From assembly GCF_001183545.1 (NCBI RefSeq), contig NZ_KQ236688.1, positions 897,149-961,148 of the forward strand: DNA of 64,000 nucleotides. The letters are read 5' to 3'. Below, in pieces: positions 1-9,700 of this stretch (the stretch's first letter is position 1; the number at the start of each line of letters is the position of its first letter). Source of the DNA: Cellvibrio sp. pealriver (GTDB taxonomy: Bacteria > Pseudomonadota > Gammaproteobacteria > Pseudomonadales > Cellvibrionaceae). The notes beneath the pieces are model-generated. The model did not search any database, was not told the origin of the DNA, and saw nothing but the letters and a program-made list of their open reading frames with translations. A program made the position numbers and the translations under genes.

Positions 1-20
1 TAATAAAAAAAGTTGCCACA

Positions 21-1067
21 TTATTTTAATGACAGGCTCATTAAGGTGTCGTGGGCGGTAATAAACAAAGTTTTTTCATCGCTGGAAAGTGTGCAGTTGG
101 CGGTGAGTTTTTCAGTGTGAATTTTAGCGAGCACTTCACCCGCCGGAGAAAAGACCCACACGCCACCGGGGCCTGTCGCAAATAAAATACCGGATGAGTG
201 TGTTGCCATGCCGTCGGGAACGCCTTGGTGTTTGGCATTGTTTTTGAATTCACTCGCATCATAAAAAACACGTTTGTTCCGTGTGTTTCCCTGCTCATCC
301 AGATCGTAGGCTAACCAATGGGGCTGCTCTGGATCTGATACACCTATGTACAGGGTCTTCTGATCAGTTGAGAGGCCAATACCGTTGGGAAATTTCACTT
401 GATCATCCAGTAGTGCCAGTTCTCCAGAGTTGGTAACTTTGTAAATCCCCTGAAATCCTAAGGCTTTACGTTGGTCGCTCATGCCACCTGCCAAGCCGTA
501 GGGTGGGTCAGTAAAGTATAAATTTCCGCTGCGACTGAGCACGGCATCGTTAGGGCTGTTGAGCCGTTTTCCTTGAAATTCACTGGCAATACTTTTGTAC
601 TTTGGGGCAGGGTGATTTAATGGAGTAGTCATAAGTGCAACGCGCCGGTCGCCCTGTTGCAATAGAATTAATTCCTGTTTGTTATTGAGCAGCAATCCAT
701 TGGAGCCGCCATTGTCATCGCCAGGGAAGAGTGCAGTTGCACCAGCGGGCTCTAAATAGAGCAGAGTTCCTGTGCCGGGTTGATATTGCATAATACGATT
801 GTTGGGGATGTCAGAGAATAAAAGCGCGTGTAATTTATCAACCCATAAGGGCCCTTCAGTCCAACGAAATCCATCGGCGCGAATAAAGATTTTTTGTGCT
901 GGATCAATTAACTGCAAGGCGCGACTATCGATAATCTCAATTGATCCTATTGCTTGATTTAGTTCCGGGGCGAAGTACCCTTCGGCTTTTTCCTGTTTTT
1001 TTAGCGTGCAGGCGGTAATGGCGAAAGTCATGATAAAAAGCGTTGTAATTAGGTTAAGCCGTTTCAT
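21..1067 (-). CDS. SMP-30/gluconolactonase-like lipoprotein
   Basis: 348 residues. The N-terminus is a lipoprotein signal peptide ending in the lipobox ITAC (Cys20), so the mature protein should be membrane-anchored outside the cytoplasm. The rest fits the six-bladed SMP-30/gluconolactonase/LRE fold: an early TEGPLW block, LNSPNDAV, and FPNGIGLS and PDGMA motifs of the kind that hold metal ligands in this family. Members hydrolyse sugar lactones, but many homologues have unknown substrates. It is the last gene of the receptor-halogenase-SapC operon and its start overlaps the end of the sapC-like gene by 14 bases, which suggests translational coupling. Family assignment is firm; the substrate is unknown, and a sugar acid lactone from polysaccharide breakdown is only an inference. 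Confidence 0.85.
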   Translation of the reverse strand: MKRLNLITTLFIMTFAITACTLKKQEKAEGYFAPELNQAIGSIEIIDSRALQLIDPAQKIFIRADGFRWTEGPLWVDKLHALLFSDIPNNRIMQYQPGTGTLLYLEPAGATALFPGDDNGGSNGLLLNNKQELILLQQGDRRVALMTTPLNHPAPKYKSIASEFQGKRLNSPNDAVLSRSGNLYFTDPPYGLAGGMSDQRKALGFQGIYKVTNSGELALLDDQVKFPNGIGLSTDQKTLYIGVSDPEQPHWLAYDLDEQGNTRNKRVFYDASEFKNNAKHQGVPDGMATHSSGILFATGPGGVWVFSPAGEVLAKIHTEKLTANCTLSSDEKTLFITAHDTLMSLSLK

Positions 1068-1815
1068 TTTTCTTACCTTGTAAGCGATTGTTTTTTAAAT
1101 CGATAAGTCGTTGGAATTGTTTTAATGAATGGATAATTAGCTGTATTGGGGCTAAAAAATGTTGCTCTTTTAGTTGGTTTATTTCCTTTTCACTTAAACT
1201 ATTTAATCTGTCGGTGTTGACAGTATAGATACCTTCGTAACTAAAAATTGATCCATCGTTAAAGGCGATATTAATACGCGCCGCTTCCAGCAATTGATGG
1301 TTTAGTAGTTGGGTAATAAATGCTTTTGTCAGTATTTCACTGGGTGTTAATTGGCTCAGCAATTCATTGATGGAATTTAAGTAAGCGGTCGGTGTGCCGT
1401 CGCTATTAAAGAGCGGCTCTCCCTGTGTGTGGCTAATACGTTTGCTCTGGGTGTTGATGCTAATAAAACCATCGTTGCGTGCTTTGCTAGGTTTTTCAGC
1501 ATTTTCAGTTGTGTGGTGGCGCCCAACAATAAATGGCTGACGTTGGATATGCAGTGGAATGTAATTGGCGTCCCATATATTTTTATCTAAATAGAGGTTC
1601 TCTTCGGGTGCAAAACCTAATAGGGAATATAGATTAAATTGACCTGTGTCTGGATCTTTCATAAAGCACAGGGGATATTCATGGGCTAAATTTTTTAGCT
1701 CATGGATCAACACCGGAATGTTATTAATATTTTCACCGTATTCAGCGCCACGCCCGGTAATGACTTTCAGTTGAGCGTGTACTGGGTAATTCAATATTTC
1801 AATGGAGTTACTCAT
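1054..1815 (-). CDS. SapC-like protein
   Basis: 253 residues matching the SapC family first described in S-layer loci. Typical features are the N-terminal lining-up block (YPVHAQLKVI), PLCFMKDPDTGQFNLYSLLGF, and a tryptophan-rich stretch around residues 80-100 (WDANYIPLHIQRQPF). No signal peptide or membrane segment is visible. In gammaproteobacteria and Caulobacter relatives such genes are regularly found beside TonB receptors and tryptophan-halogenase-like genes, exactly as here: 33 bases separate it from the upstream halogenase gene and it overlaps the downstream lipoprotein gene. The biochemical role is not established; a role with the receptor operon is inferred from context. Confidence 0.8.
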   Translation of the reverse strand: MSNSIEILNYPVHAQLKVITGRGAEYGENINNIPVLIHELKNLAHEYPLCFMKDPDTGQFNLYSLLGFAPEENLYLDKNIWDANYIPLHIQRQPFIVGRHHTTENAEKPSKARNDGFISINTQSKRISHTQGEPLFNSDGTPTAYLNSINELLSQLTPSEILTKAFITQLLNHQLLEAARINIAFNDGSIFSYEGIYTVNTDRLNSLSEKEINQLKEQHFLAPIQLIIHSLKQFQRLIDLKNNRLQGKKNETA

Positions 1816-1848
1816 AGGTGCTCGCGATTGTTGGTAAGAGTTGTTGGA

Positions 1849-3402
1849 TTAAACGGGCTGTAAGCCATAGTCTTTTATTTTGTTGATGAGTTCTCTATTG
1901 CTGGGCAGCTGACTTTTTAGTTGTTGCGCCAGAACTGCATTTTTGTGAAATAATTCCTGCGCTAATCGCTGGTTAGGTGGCGACATTCCCTGTGGGCTTG
2001 CCTCTGTTGTGTAGCCCATACCATAGAGTAAATATTGATAGCTGGCAGCAGGGAATACCTCAGCCGCGCGATCAAAATCCATATGCCAAGGCGGTTGATA
2101 GCGCCATAAGGTCATTAACTCTTGCAAGCTTTCTGGAATACTATTGGGGTGCCGATTGTCTCGCCAAAAATCGCTGTCGTCACGTTTGCTGAGGGTGTAA
2201 TGCAGTTTCAAAAAATCAATAATGCGTTGCCAGCGATATAAAAATGTTTCATTAAATCGTTTTGCGATGATGTCCATCGCGGTGCGTGTTGCGGGTAGTT
2301 GGTCGGCAATCATCGTGGCGGATATTTCGATCAATACCAATGCCGATGCCTCTAGCGGTTCAAGAAAGCCTGCGGATAAGCCCACAGCGACACAATTTTT
2401 TTCCCAAAATTTTTCTCTGTGCCCAGGTGTTATGGGAATTTTTCGCACCGACAGTTGTTCGATATTGGCAGAGTATTGCCGGAGATACTGGTGTAATTTT
2501 TCTTCAGCTTGCTCGGTGCTGGTATGCGCACTGGAAAATACATGGCCTATACCGCGCCTCGTTGGCAGGCCAATATCCCAAATCCAGCCGGAATCCTGCG
2601 CGGTAGAAATGGTGTGCGAGGCTATAGGGCTGTTGTCATTTTCATAGGGCAGGTGGACTGCTAGCGCTGTGTCGACAAAGAGAACATCTTTGCAGGATAC
2701 AAACGGCACTTCATAGTGTTTGCCAAGCAGTAGTGAATTAAAGCCACTGCAGTCAACAAATAAGTCACCTGCAATATCGCCCTGAGTGTCGGTAGCAATT
2801 GAGGTTATGTCGCCATTGTCGGCGGCATTTACATGAATAACATCGGCCAATAAATGGCTAACACCAAGATTAGTGGTGCAATGTTGCTTCAAGAATTCGG
2901 CAAACGCACCAGCATCCAAATGATAGGCATAGTTGGCGATGGCGGCATATTCCGGGGTGGTAATTAATTTCGGTGCCAAGCCTGCTTCACAAAGCGTTTC
3001 CTGCACGCAGACCGCGTTGGAGAAAGATTGATTGTGTGGATTAGCTAACCAGTGGGGCGCAAGATTGATCTGGGAAAAGCCTTGCGGTAATACTAAAGGG
3101 TGATAATAAAAATCGTCTTGTTGCCCGGTACACCAATGTACAAATTTTGCCCCCTGCTTAAAGGACACGTTACATTCACGAATAAAATCTGACTCACGTA
3201 CCCCCATTTTTTTCAAGGTGTTACGCATAGTGGGCCAGGTTCCTTCACCCACACCGATGATCGGCGTTCTGGAGGATTCTACCAGGCAAATATTTATACC
3301 TTCGCTGTAGTGGTTGCGTATTTTGGCTGCAAGCGTGCCTGCAGTAATCCAACCGGCTGCGCCACCACCAACAATGACAATGGATTTTATGGCTGTTGTC
3401 AT
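1849..3402 (-). CDS. flavin-dependent tryptophan halogenase-family protein
   Basis: 517 residues. The FAD-binding GxGxxG is at residues 12-17 (GGGAAG), followed by the family block VGEGTWPTMR (51-60). Lys82 in FKQGAKFVHW matches the catalytic lysine region of PrnA-type halogenases. The diagnostic WxWxIP motif appears as WIWDIG (residues 273-278), with the usual proline replaced by glycine and a proline two places later. It lies between a TonB receptor gene and a sapC-like gene on the same strand. Halogenase-like proteins in such receptor operons mostly have no proven substrate. Membership in the FAD-dependent halogenase superfamily is firm; tryptophan as substrate is doubtful. A separate partner flavin reductase would be needed and none is seen nearby. 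Confidence 0.85.
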   Translation of the reverse strand: MTTAIKSIVIVGGGAAGWITAGTLAAKIRNHYSEGINICLVESSRTPIIGVGEGTWPTMRNTLKKMGVRESDFIRECNVSFKQGAKFVHWCTGQQDDFYYHPLVLPQGFSQINLAPHWLANPHNQSFSNAVCVQETLCEAGLAPKLITTPEYAAIANYAYHLDAGAFAEFLKQHCTTNLGVSHLLADVIHVNAADNGDITSIATDTQGDIAGDLFVDCSGFNSLLLGKHYEVPFVSCKDVLFVDTALAVHLPYENDNSPIASHTISTAQDSGWIWDIGLPTRRGIGHVFSSAHTSTEQAEEKLHQYLRQYSANIEQLSVRKIPITPGHREKFWEKNCVAVGLSAGFLEPLEASALVLIEISATMIADQLPATRTAMDIIAKRFNETFLYRWQRIIDFLKLHYTLSKRDDSDFWRDNRHPNSIPESLQELMTLWRYQPPWHMDFDRAAEVFPAASYQYLLYGMGYTTEASPQGMSPPNQRLAQELFHKNAVLAQQLKSQLPSNRELINKIKDYGLQPV

Positions 3403-3455
3403 ATTTGCACCGCTATTTTTATTATCCGTTTGATCTGTTCTGTTGCTAAAAAAAA

Positions 3456-3476
3456 GGTCGCCGATAGTAGGCGACC
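3456..3476 (-). terminator. hairpin terminator between receptor and halogenase genes
   Basis: Perfect 7-bp stem GGTCGCC/GGCGACC with a 7-base loop. An A-tract on the left and a T-tract on the right let it work in either direction. It lies inside the minus-strand operon, after the TonB receptor and before the halogenase gene, so it may reduce expression of the three downstream genes. Confidence 0.8.
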
Positions 3477-3517
3477 TTTTTTGTGCTCAATCATAATTGG
3501 GTGTTAAACACTGATAA

Positions 3518-6265
3518 TCAGAATTTTGCACGTACACCCACGTTGTAGCGTGAACCGTATTGCTCATAATCTTTGATTTGATTAGTCCAGCGGCCGTAAC
3601 GATGGGTTGCTTCATCGGTTACGTTCAAGCCTTCGATAAATACGGATAGATTCTCATTGATTTCATAACTTGCGTTGATATCAATTTGATCATAGGCCGC
3701 AGTAAAGGTAGGTTCAGTGCCAGAAGCCAAGAGGAACTTGTCACGCCAGTTGTAGGCAATACGAATTTGGAAACCATTATTTTCGTAGAAGCCAACAAAG
3801 TTGGCGGAATCGCTCAAGCCTTGTAGTGCCAAATCATTTTCCAAACTGTAGACATCGTAACTGTCATCGCTATCTACCATGGTGTAGTTAACAATGGTGC
3901 CGAAGCCTGATTCGCCAAACATGTGCTGCACATTAAATTCCAAACCATCAACCAAAGAGTCGTTCAGATTTTGTGGTGTGGAAACTTCCCAGATAATTAC
4001 TTGATCGCCAGGTTGCGATGTACAGGCTGGAGTAGGGTTTGCCACTGAGCCGCCAGGACAACCGGGGCGCGGATTGGCACTGGGGTTGGTCAGTGGGCCA
4101 TTAGGGCTGCTGATGATGCGATCTTCTTGGCCTACCGCAATAAAGTTATCCACTTTCTTGCGGAAGTAACCACCAGACACATAGCTGCCTTCGCCGTAGT
4201 ACCACTCGAGTGATAAATCGAGATTTTCAGATTCGAATGGTAATAAACCTGGGTTACCTTGATTGGCTTTGAATGGGCCGGTTGATAAGTGTGTGATCAA
4301 GTTGGTACCTGGATACATTGCATCGATATTGCTGCGCGCAATAGTTTTGCTGTATGAGAAACGTGTTACCAGATCATCACGCAGATTCAGGCTGAGATCC
4401 AAATTCGGTAAAAGGTTATCGTAATTACCTTTGAGCGTATCTGATTGCTCAGTGTCAGCGTATATCTTTGACATCTCCAGTGGTGATACCCAGTTAAAAC
4501 CTACCACCGGTTTGGTAATGGTGTAGGAGCTAACATCAGTTTCTTCATAACGAAGGCCAATATTGGCTTTAACTGGCATTTGATTAAGTTCTGTATCGAA
4601 ATCAAGGGACAAGTATGCCGCGTTGGTCTCTTCCTCAATACCATTGGTGCCGTAGTTCATTGGGTTATTCAGATTTTGTGCGTACACTAAATCAATAAAC
4701 TCATTGGCGCTAAATACCGGCACAAATTCAAAGCCGATATCACCTTTATCAAAACTGAGATCTAGATTACTCAAATCCATGCCGCTTAACGCAAAGTTAG
4801 CGCTGTAAATGTCTTTTACATCCACAGTATTTTTGGTTTGCGCTACACCAAAATTAACGGTTGAAAGTACCCCGGCATTTTCTAATTCCCATACGCCGTG
4901 CAATTGAACTTGCTGAAAATTGTTTTCTAGTTCATGGCCGCGCTCTTGATAAAGATCACCAACAATATTGGCTTTGTTGTAGGCGCCGCCAACTAAGCCT
5001 GAGTCGTCATAGGATACGCTGGGCAATTTGCCTGAGAAATTCGCTGCTATATCCACTGCACCAAACGGGTTTTTGGTATTGGCGATGCGCTCGGCAGGTT
5101 GTGCACCTGGGTTTGCGTGAGAGGTTGAATCATGCGCGTCTAATGTGAACGACAACTGGTCATTTACATCCCACTCAACGTTAACCCCGTAGGAATCATT
5201 TTCAGTCGTGAAACCATATTCCCACGCCCAAAAGTTCAGCTCATCATTTTGGCGAGCGGGATTAATGATGGTGCCATTTTCATCCGCTTTACCGGTTTGC
5301 ACATCATCAAACCAAAAGCTCATGCGATTCATCGCGCCGTCTTCTTCAAGACGTGACATGGTGTAATCAACAGTGGTGGTGAGATTGTCGATTGGGGCAA
5401 ATTGCAATACTAATTGCCCGTTTTGACGGGTGCGCTCATAGTTCGCATTGTCTAAATCGACGGTCGGAATGCGCCAAGTTGCTTTAGTGGGATTGCGCTC
5501 AGTGTCAATGGCGCTAGTGTCAGGATTTTGTTGACCGGGATAGCTGCGGCTCCAACCATTTTGGGTGCCGATGCGATCAACATGGAAATTGCGCTCTGCA
5601 TAGGAGTAAGACGCGAGTACGCCAAATTTTCCATCGGCAAAGGTATTGCTAATCATGCCGGAGATTTCCGGTGTTACTTCATCGCCAGTTTCAACGGTGG
5701 GCTCGATCACACCTTTCACACTCGCGTGAGCAACCAATTCATTAAAATCAAACGGCTTGGCGGTTTTCAAGTTAATGGTTGCGCCTAATCCACCTGAGGC
5801 TACATTTGCTTTGCCGGTCTTGTAAACGTCTACGCCTGAAACGCTTTCTGCCGCAATTTCACGGAAATTAAAACTGCGAGAAATGGGTGTGCCATCCAAA
5901 GCGGATGAGTTGGGCATTTGACGGCCATTTAATGTCACCAGATTAAAACTGGGGCCGAAGCCCCGAACGGTCACTTGATTGCCCTCATTATTGCTGCGGT
6001 CAATAGATACACCGGTAATGCGCTGCAAAGATTCAGCGAGGTTGGTGTCGGGAAATTTACCTATGTCTTCGGCACTGATGGCATCTACTACGCCACTGGC
6101 TTGGCGCTTGGTTTCCATTGCGCCGATGAGTGAGCTTCTAATTCCGGTTACTAAAACTTCTTCGACACTGCCGGTATCTTGCGCATTGATGTTAATGCTG
6201 GATGCTGCGATTACTGCAGCTGAAAGCACTTTTAGTTTGAAGCGGTCTTGAATAATCATCGCCAT
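3518..6265 (-). CDS. TonB-dependent outer-membrane receptor (carbohydrate type)
   Basis: 915 residues. A signal peptide is followed by a TonB box-like stretch (EEVLVTG, about residues 34-40), the plug domain (IGKFPDTNLAESLQRITGVSID, NQVTVRGFGPSFNLVTLNGR) and a 22-strand-type beta-barrel ending in a terminal phenylalanine (GVRAKF), as required for outer-membrane assembly. The FPDTNLAESLQRI wording is typical of the Caulobacter/Xanthomonas-type receptors often linked to plant and algal polysaccharide uptake. The start is supported by AGGAGAG eight bases upstream. It is the first gene of the minus-strand operon and is divergent from the agarase gene, so uptake of agar or porphyran oligosaccharides is a reasonable but unproven guess. 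Confidence 0.9.
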   Translation of the reverse strand: MAMIIQDRFKLKVLSAAVIAASSININAQDTGSVEEVLVTGIRSSLIGAMETKRQASGVVDAISAEDIGKFPDTNLAESLQRITGVSIDRSNNEGNQVTVRGFGPSFNLVTLNGRQMPNSSALDGTPISRSFNFREIAAESVSGVDVYKTGKANVASGGLGATINLKTAKPFDFNELVAHASVKGVIEPTVETGDEVTPEISGMISNTFADGKFGVLASYSYAERNFHVDRIGTQNGWSRSYPGQQNPDTSAIDTERNPTKATWRIPTVDLDNANYERTRQNGQLVLQFAPIDNLTTTVDYTMSRLEEDGAMNRMSFWFDDVQTGKADENGTIINPARQNDELNFWAWEYGFTTENDSYGVNVEWDVNDQLSFTLDAHDSTSHANPGAQPAERIANTKNPFGAVDIAANFSGKLPSVSYDDSGLVGGAYNKANIVGDLYQERGHELENNFQQVQLHGVWELENAGVLSTVNFGVAQTKNTVDVKDIYSANFALSGMDLSNLDLSFDKGDIGFEFVPVFSANEFIDLVYAQNLNNPMNYGTNGIEEETNAAYLSLDFDTELNQMPVKANIGLRYEETDVSSYTITKPVVGFNWVSPLEMSKIYADTEQSDTLKGNYDNLLPNLDLSLNLRDDLVTRFSYSKTIARSNIDAMYPGTNLITHLSTGPFKANQGNPGLLPFESENLDLSLEWYYGEGSYVSGGYFRKKVDNFIAVGQEDRIISSPNGPLTNPSANPRPGCPGGSVANPTPACTSQPGDQVIIWEVSTPQNLNDSLVDGLEFNVQHMFGESGFGTIVNYTMVDSDDSYDVYSLENDLALQGLSDSANFVGFYENNGFQIRIAYNWRDKFLLASGTEPTFTAAYDQIDINASYEINENLSVFIEGLNVTDEATHRYGRWTNQIKDYEQYGSRYNVGVRAKF

Positions 6266-6766
6266 ACAACGCTCTCCTAATTGGTTGTTAATTTTTATAG
6301 TCTTTATCGACTTGTAGTTTTAGCCATATCAAGGTCAAAACGGGTCTTATGGTTGATTTGAAGGTAAGGCCGGGTTATTAGAGTTCAGTTTCCGCTCTTG
6401 CCTTGCGCAAGTATCATCTGCTCACTTTATTTGAATGTCAAACATTAATTGTTAACAAAATGAATAACCTTCCGTCGAAGCGATGTGGCAGCGGTATGAC
6501 AGTGACGAGAGCGGCTATTAGCTGCGCATAGGGTTGGTAGTGTTGTGAAAAGTTAATATTTAACTGTAAAGTGTTAACAAAGCTATGTTAATGCAAAAAA
6601 TATCGGTGTAAGATTTTATTTCTGCTACTGGCACGGCTTCACTAGCAGGGCCTTGGTTTTGTGCTGAACAGAATCATCTTGGTCGACTATTCATAACAAT
6701 AATATGTTTTTCAGTTTTTCTGTTTTTTCCAATAACGATAATTATCATTTCATCAAAGAGGCAATT
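6266..6766. promoter_or_regulatory. divergent promoter region between receptor and agarase
   Basis: About 500 bases without a gene, holding the promoters of both divergent transcription units. TGTTAACAAA occurs twice (6450-6459 and 6572-6581) and could be an operator. Near the agarase start, GATAATTATC (6737-6746) lies in a Fur-box-like context, matching the 19-bp Fur consensus at about 14 positions by eye. No clear -35/-10 pair stands out. Confidence 0.5.
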
Positions 6767-9700
6767 ATGTTTAAACAACATAAACTCCGCCTTGCTGTTG
6801 CCGCTATTACTACTGGGGTTTTAGGTAGCATGGCGTCTTTAGCATTGGCGCAAAACGTTAAAGTCGATATCAATGCAAATATCAAACACTCAGTTAATGG
6901 AGTGTCTGATTTCGGTCGTGAAAGACGGATCACTATCCACGCAAGCCCAATGGAAAACGATTTCTTGGGAGAGAAAGACAAACTTGATTACTTGATGGAT
7001 CTTGATGTGACCTTTGGTCGTGACAACGGCCTGTCTATGTATTACTTCAGTCAAACCGGTGGCGACAAGGCTCGCTCCACCGATTCACCCAGCCCGTTTC
7101 CTTATGGGTACGCCAACAAACCCAATTTGGCGCAATTGAGTACACTCTCAACCGAATATAAACAGAATTTAGATACAAAGTACGCTGACGCTCAAGAGTA
7201 TTTTGGACGAACATCTTCATTAATTATGGGTTCGCAACCAAGACCGGCTTATCCGAACTGGAGTTCATACTCATGGTTCGGTGGCGGTCTAACCAGTGAA
7301 ACGCCATGGCGCCCCCGCACAGCTCAAGACGCGGCAGACTGGTACGCCGAATTTTTAAATAAATTTTTTGTGCAGTATGAAAATGACCCTACGGCTATAC
7401 CTATGCCCAAGTATTGGGAAGTGGTCAACGAGCCGGATATGTTGATGAATGTACCGAGTCACGAGGGGCATTTATCAACATGGGAAGAACTATTTGAATT
7501 TCACAATGTGGTTGCCGATACCGTGCGTTCAAAACTCGGCAACAAAGCCCCCAAAATTGGCGGTATGACTTGGGGTCTGCACGACTTGGAAAAAGGCGAT
7601 GCAACAGCGACAGGTTCACCGCGCAATCGTGGTGATGCGTTATTAAACTTGTTCTATGGCAATGACGCGGGCAGCGAGGCGATCAAAAATGCCATCCGCA
7701 CCAACCTTTTCAATAAATCACCAACAATGTCAGCAAACGGACCCAGCCCCAGTGCCGACTGGTATCAATGGGACGTGATATGGAAAGGCTTCATGGACGC
7801 TGCCGGCGAAAACATGGATTTCTATTCAGTCCATTTATATGACTGGGCATCATGGAATGGAGGCACAACACGTACCGGCGCTTTGCGTACTGGTTTCCAA
7901 ACCGAAGGTGTAATAGATCTATTGGAATGGTACGACACCAAAATGCTCGGCCAACGCAAAGAAGTGGTGATGTCTGAGTACGGCAATATCACCGGTACCG
8001 ATATTACCAAGCTGGATCGTCAACGTATGCGTTGGGAAGTGTTAAAACCCTTCTCACAAATGATGATGCAGTTTATGGAGCGCCCGGACTACATCACCTT
8101 GTCCATGCCGTTTATTGTGGTTAAAGGTGAATGGGGCGATGTAGACAAAAATAATCCTTATGGCCAAAGTCTGCTGGATCGCGATTACTCCACCTGTACT
8201 GAAACTCCCACTGCTTATACCAATTGCACCTGGAATTTTAACCCCTCTATCAAATGGTACGAGCTCTGGCGCGATGTGGACGGCACTCGTGTAGATACTT
8301 ACGCCAGTGACCGGGACATTCAAGTGGACGCCTATGTCAATGGCAAAAACATGTATGTCATTCTGAACAGCTTGGAAGCTCAGGCAACCACTGTTGATAT
8401 GAACTTCGCTGGTATCAGCGGTAATGCCATCAAGAGCATCAAGATGCGTCATCTCTATTTGGATGAAGCAATTGATGACGATAACAACCCTGCCAACGGT
8501 GTAGGCAAACCGATTCTGGCCGATGCGACCCTTAACAGTCTGCCCAAAAACATCACCATCGGTGCTGATGCGACTGTCATTTTGGATATTGAGTACACCA
8601 ACAACCTGAATCCAACTCTCAACAGCAAAGAGAAGAAATACCCGGCAGAACCCTTAACAGCAAATGCGCCTTATAGGGTATCGGCAGCGAATGTAAATGC
8701 ACAGGTAAATGGCGTGCCTAAACCCGCTAAAGGTGAGGCACAGCTGAGAGTTACAGGTGCGTTCTTCATGAATGGCGGCATAGCAACGGGTTCTTCAGAT
8801 AGCCGAGTGTCACTCAAAATTAACGGCAACACTGTGCCTGTTAAAACCGATTGGCGTGGAGATGAGTCGAGAAGAAGTGGACGCTCCATGGCAACCCTGG
8901 AGATTCCATTTGATGTGAGTTATTTGAGCGCAAGCGGCAATAACAACATTCAGTTAACGACAATTGCCCAGGGTGAAGTCGCGGCGGTGAGCCTGCAGGT
9001 GTGGGATATGGATACTCAGGTTACCCGTAGTATTCCCGCAGCTTGTAGCCCATGCACGCCCGTTACTGGCTTGAGCCTGAGCCAAACCAGCGTCAGCAAT
9101 CTGTTGGTGACTCAATCGGTAGCGCTTAAACCAAGTGTTAGCCCGGCTAATGCTTCCAACCAAAATGTCACTTGGGCTTCATCTAATCCCAGTGTGGCCA
9201 GTGTTGATCAAAATGGTTTGGTGACCGGTAACAAGCCAGGTTCTGCCACTATCACCGCAAAAACAGTGGACGGTGCATTAACTGCTACGGCTTCGGTATC
9301 CGTCAGCCAGTTGGTGCCTGCTGCAGTTTCTGTGGTTGGTTTGCCTAACCCTCTTTATATAGGCGCGAGCAAACAGCTAAGTGCGGCAGTTACGCCAATT
9401 CATGCCCCTAACCGTAAAGTGACTTGGAGCAGTTCTAATACCACCATTGCAACTGTGGATGCCCAAGGGGTAGTCACTGGCCTTAAGGCGGGCAATGTCA
9501 CCATTACCGCAAAAACGGTCGCTAACAACATAGTAGGCACGGCAAACATTCAAGTGAAAGCCAAGTTGTTGACCGGGATGGCCATATCGCCCGCGAATAC
9601 CTTGATCCCACAAAATGACAGCCTACAAATCCAGACCAGTTTCACTCCGGCTGATGCCAGTGATAAATCGGTCACTTGGACCTCCAGTAATACCGCAGTC

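Noticed and set aside
2222..2647. Plus-strand frame of 141 codons inside the halogenase gene
   Set aside because: Antisense shadow; the minus-strand product has full family motifs.
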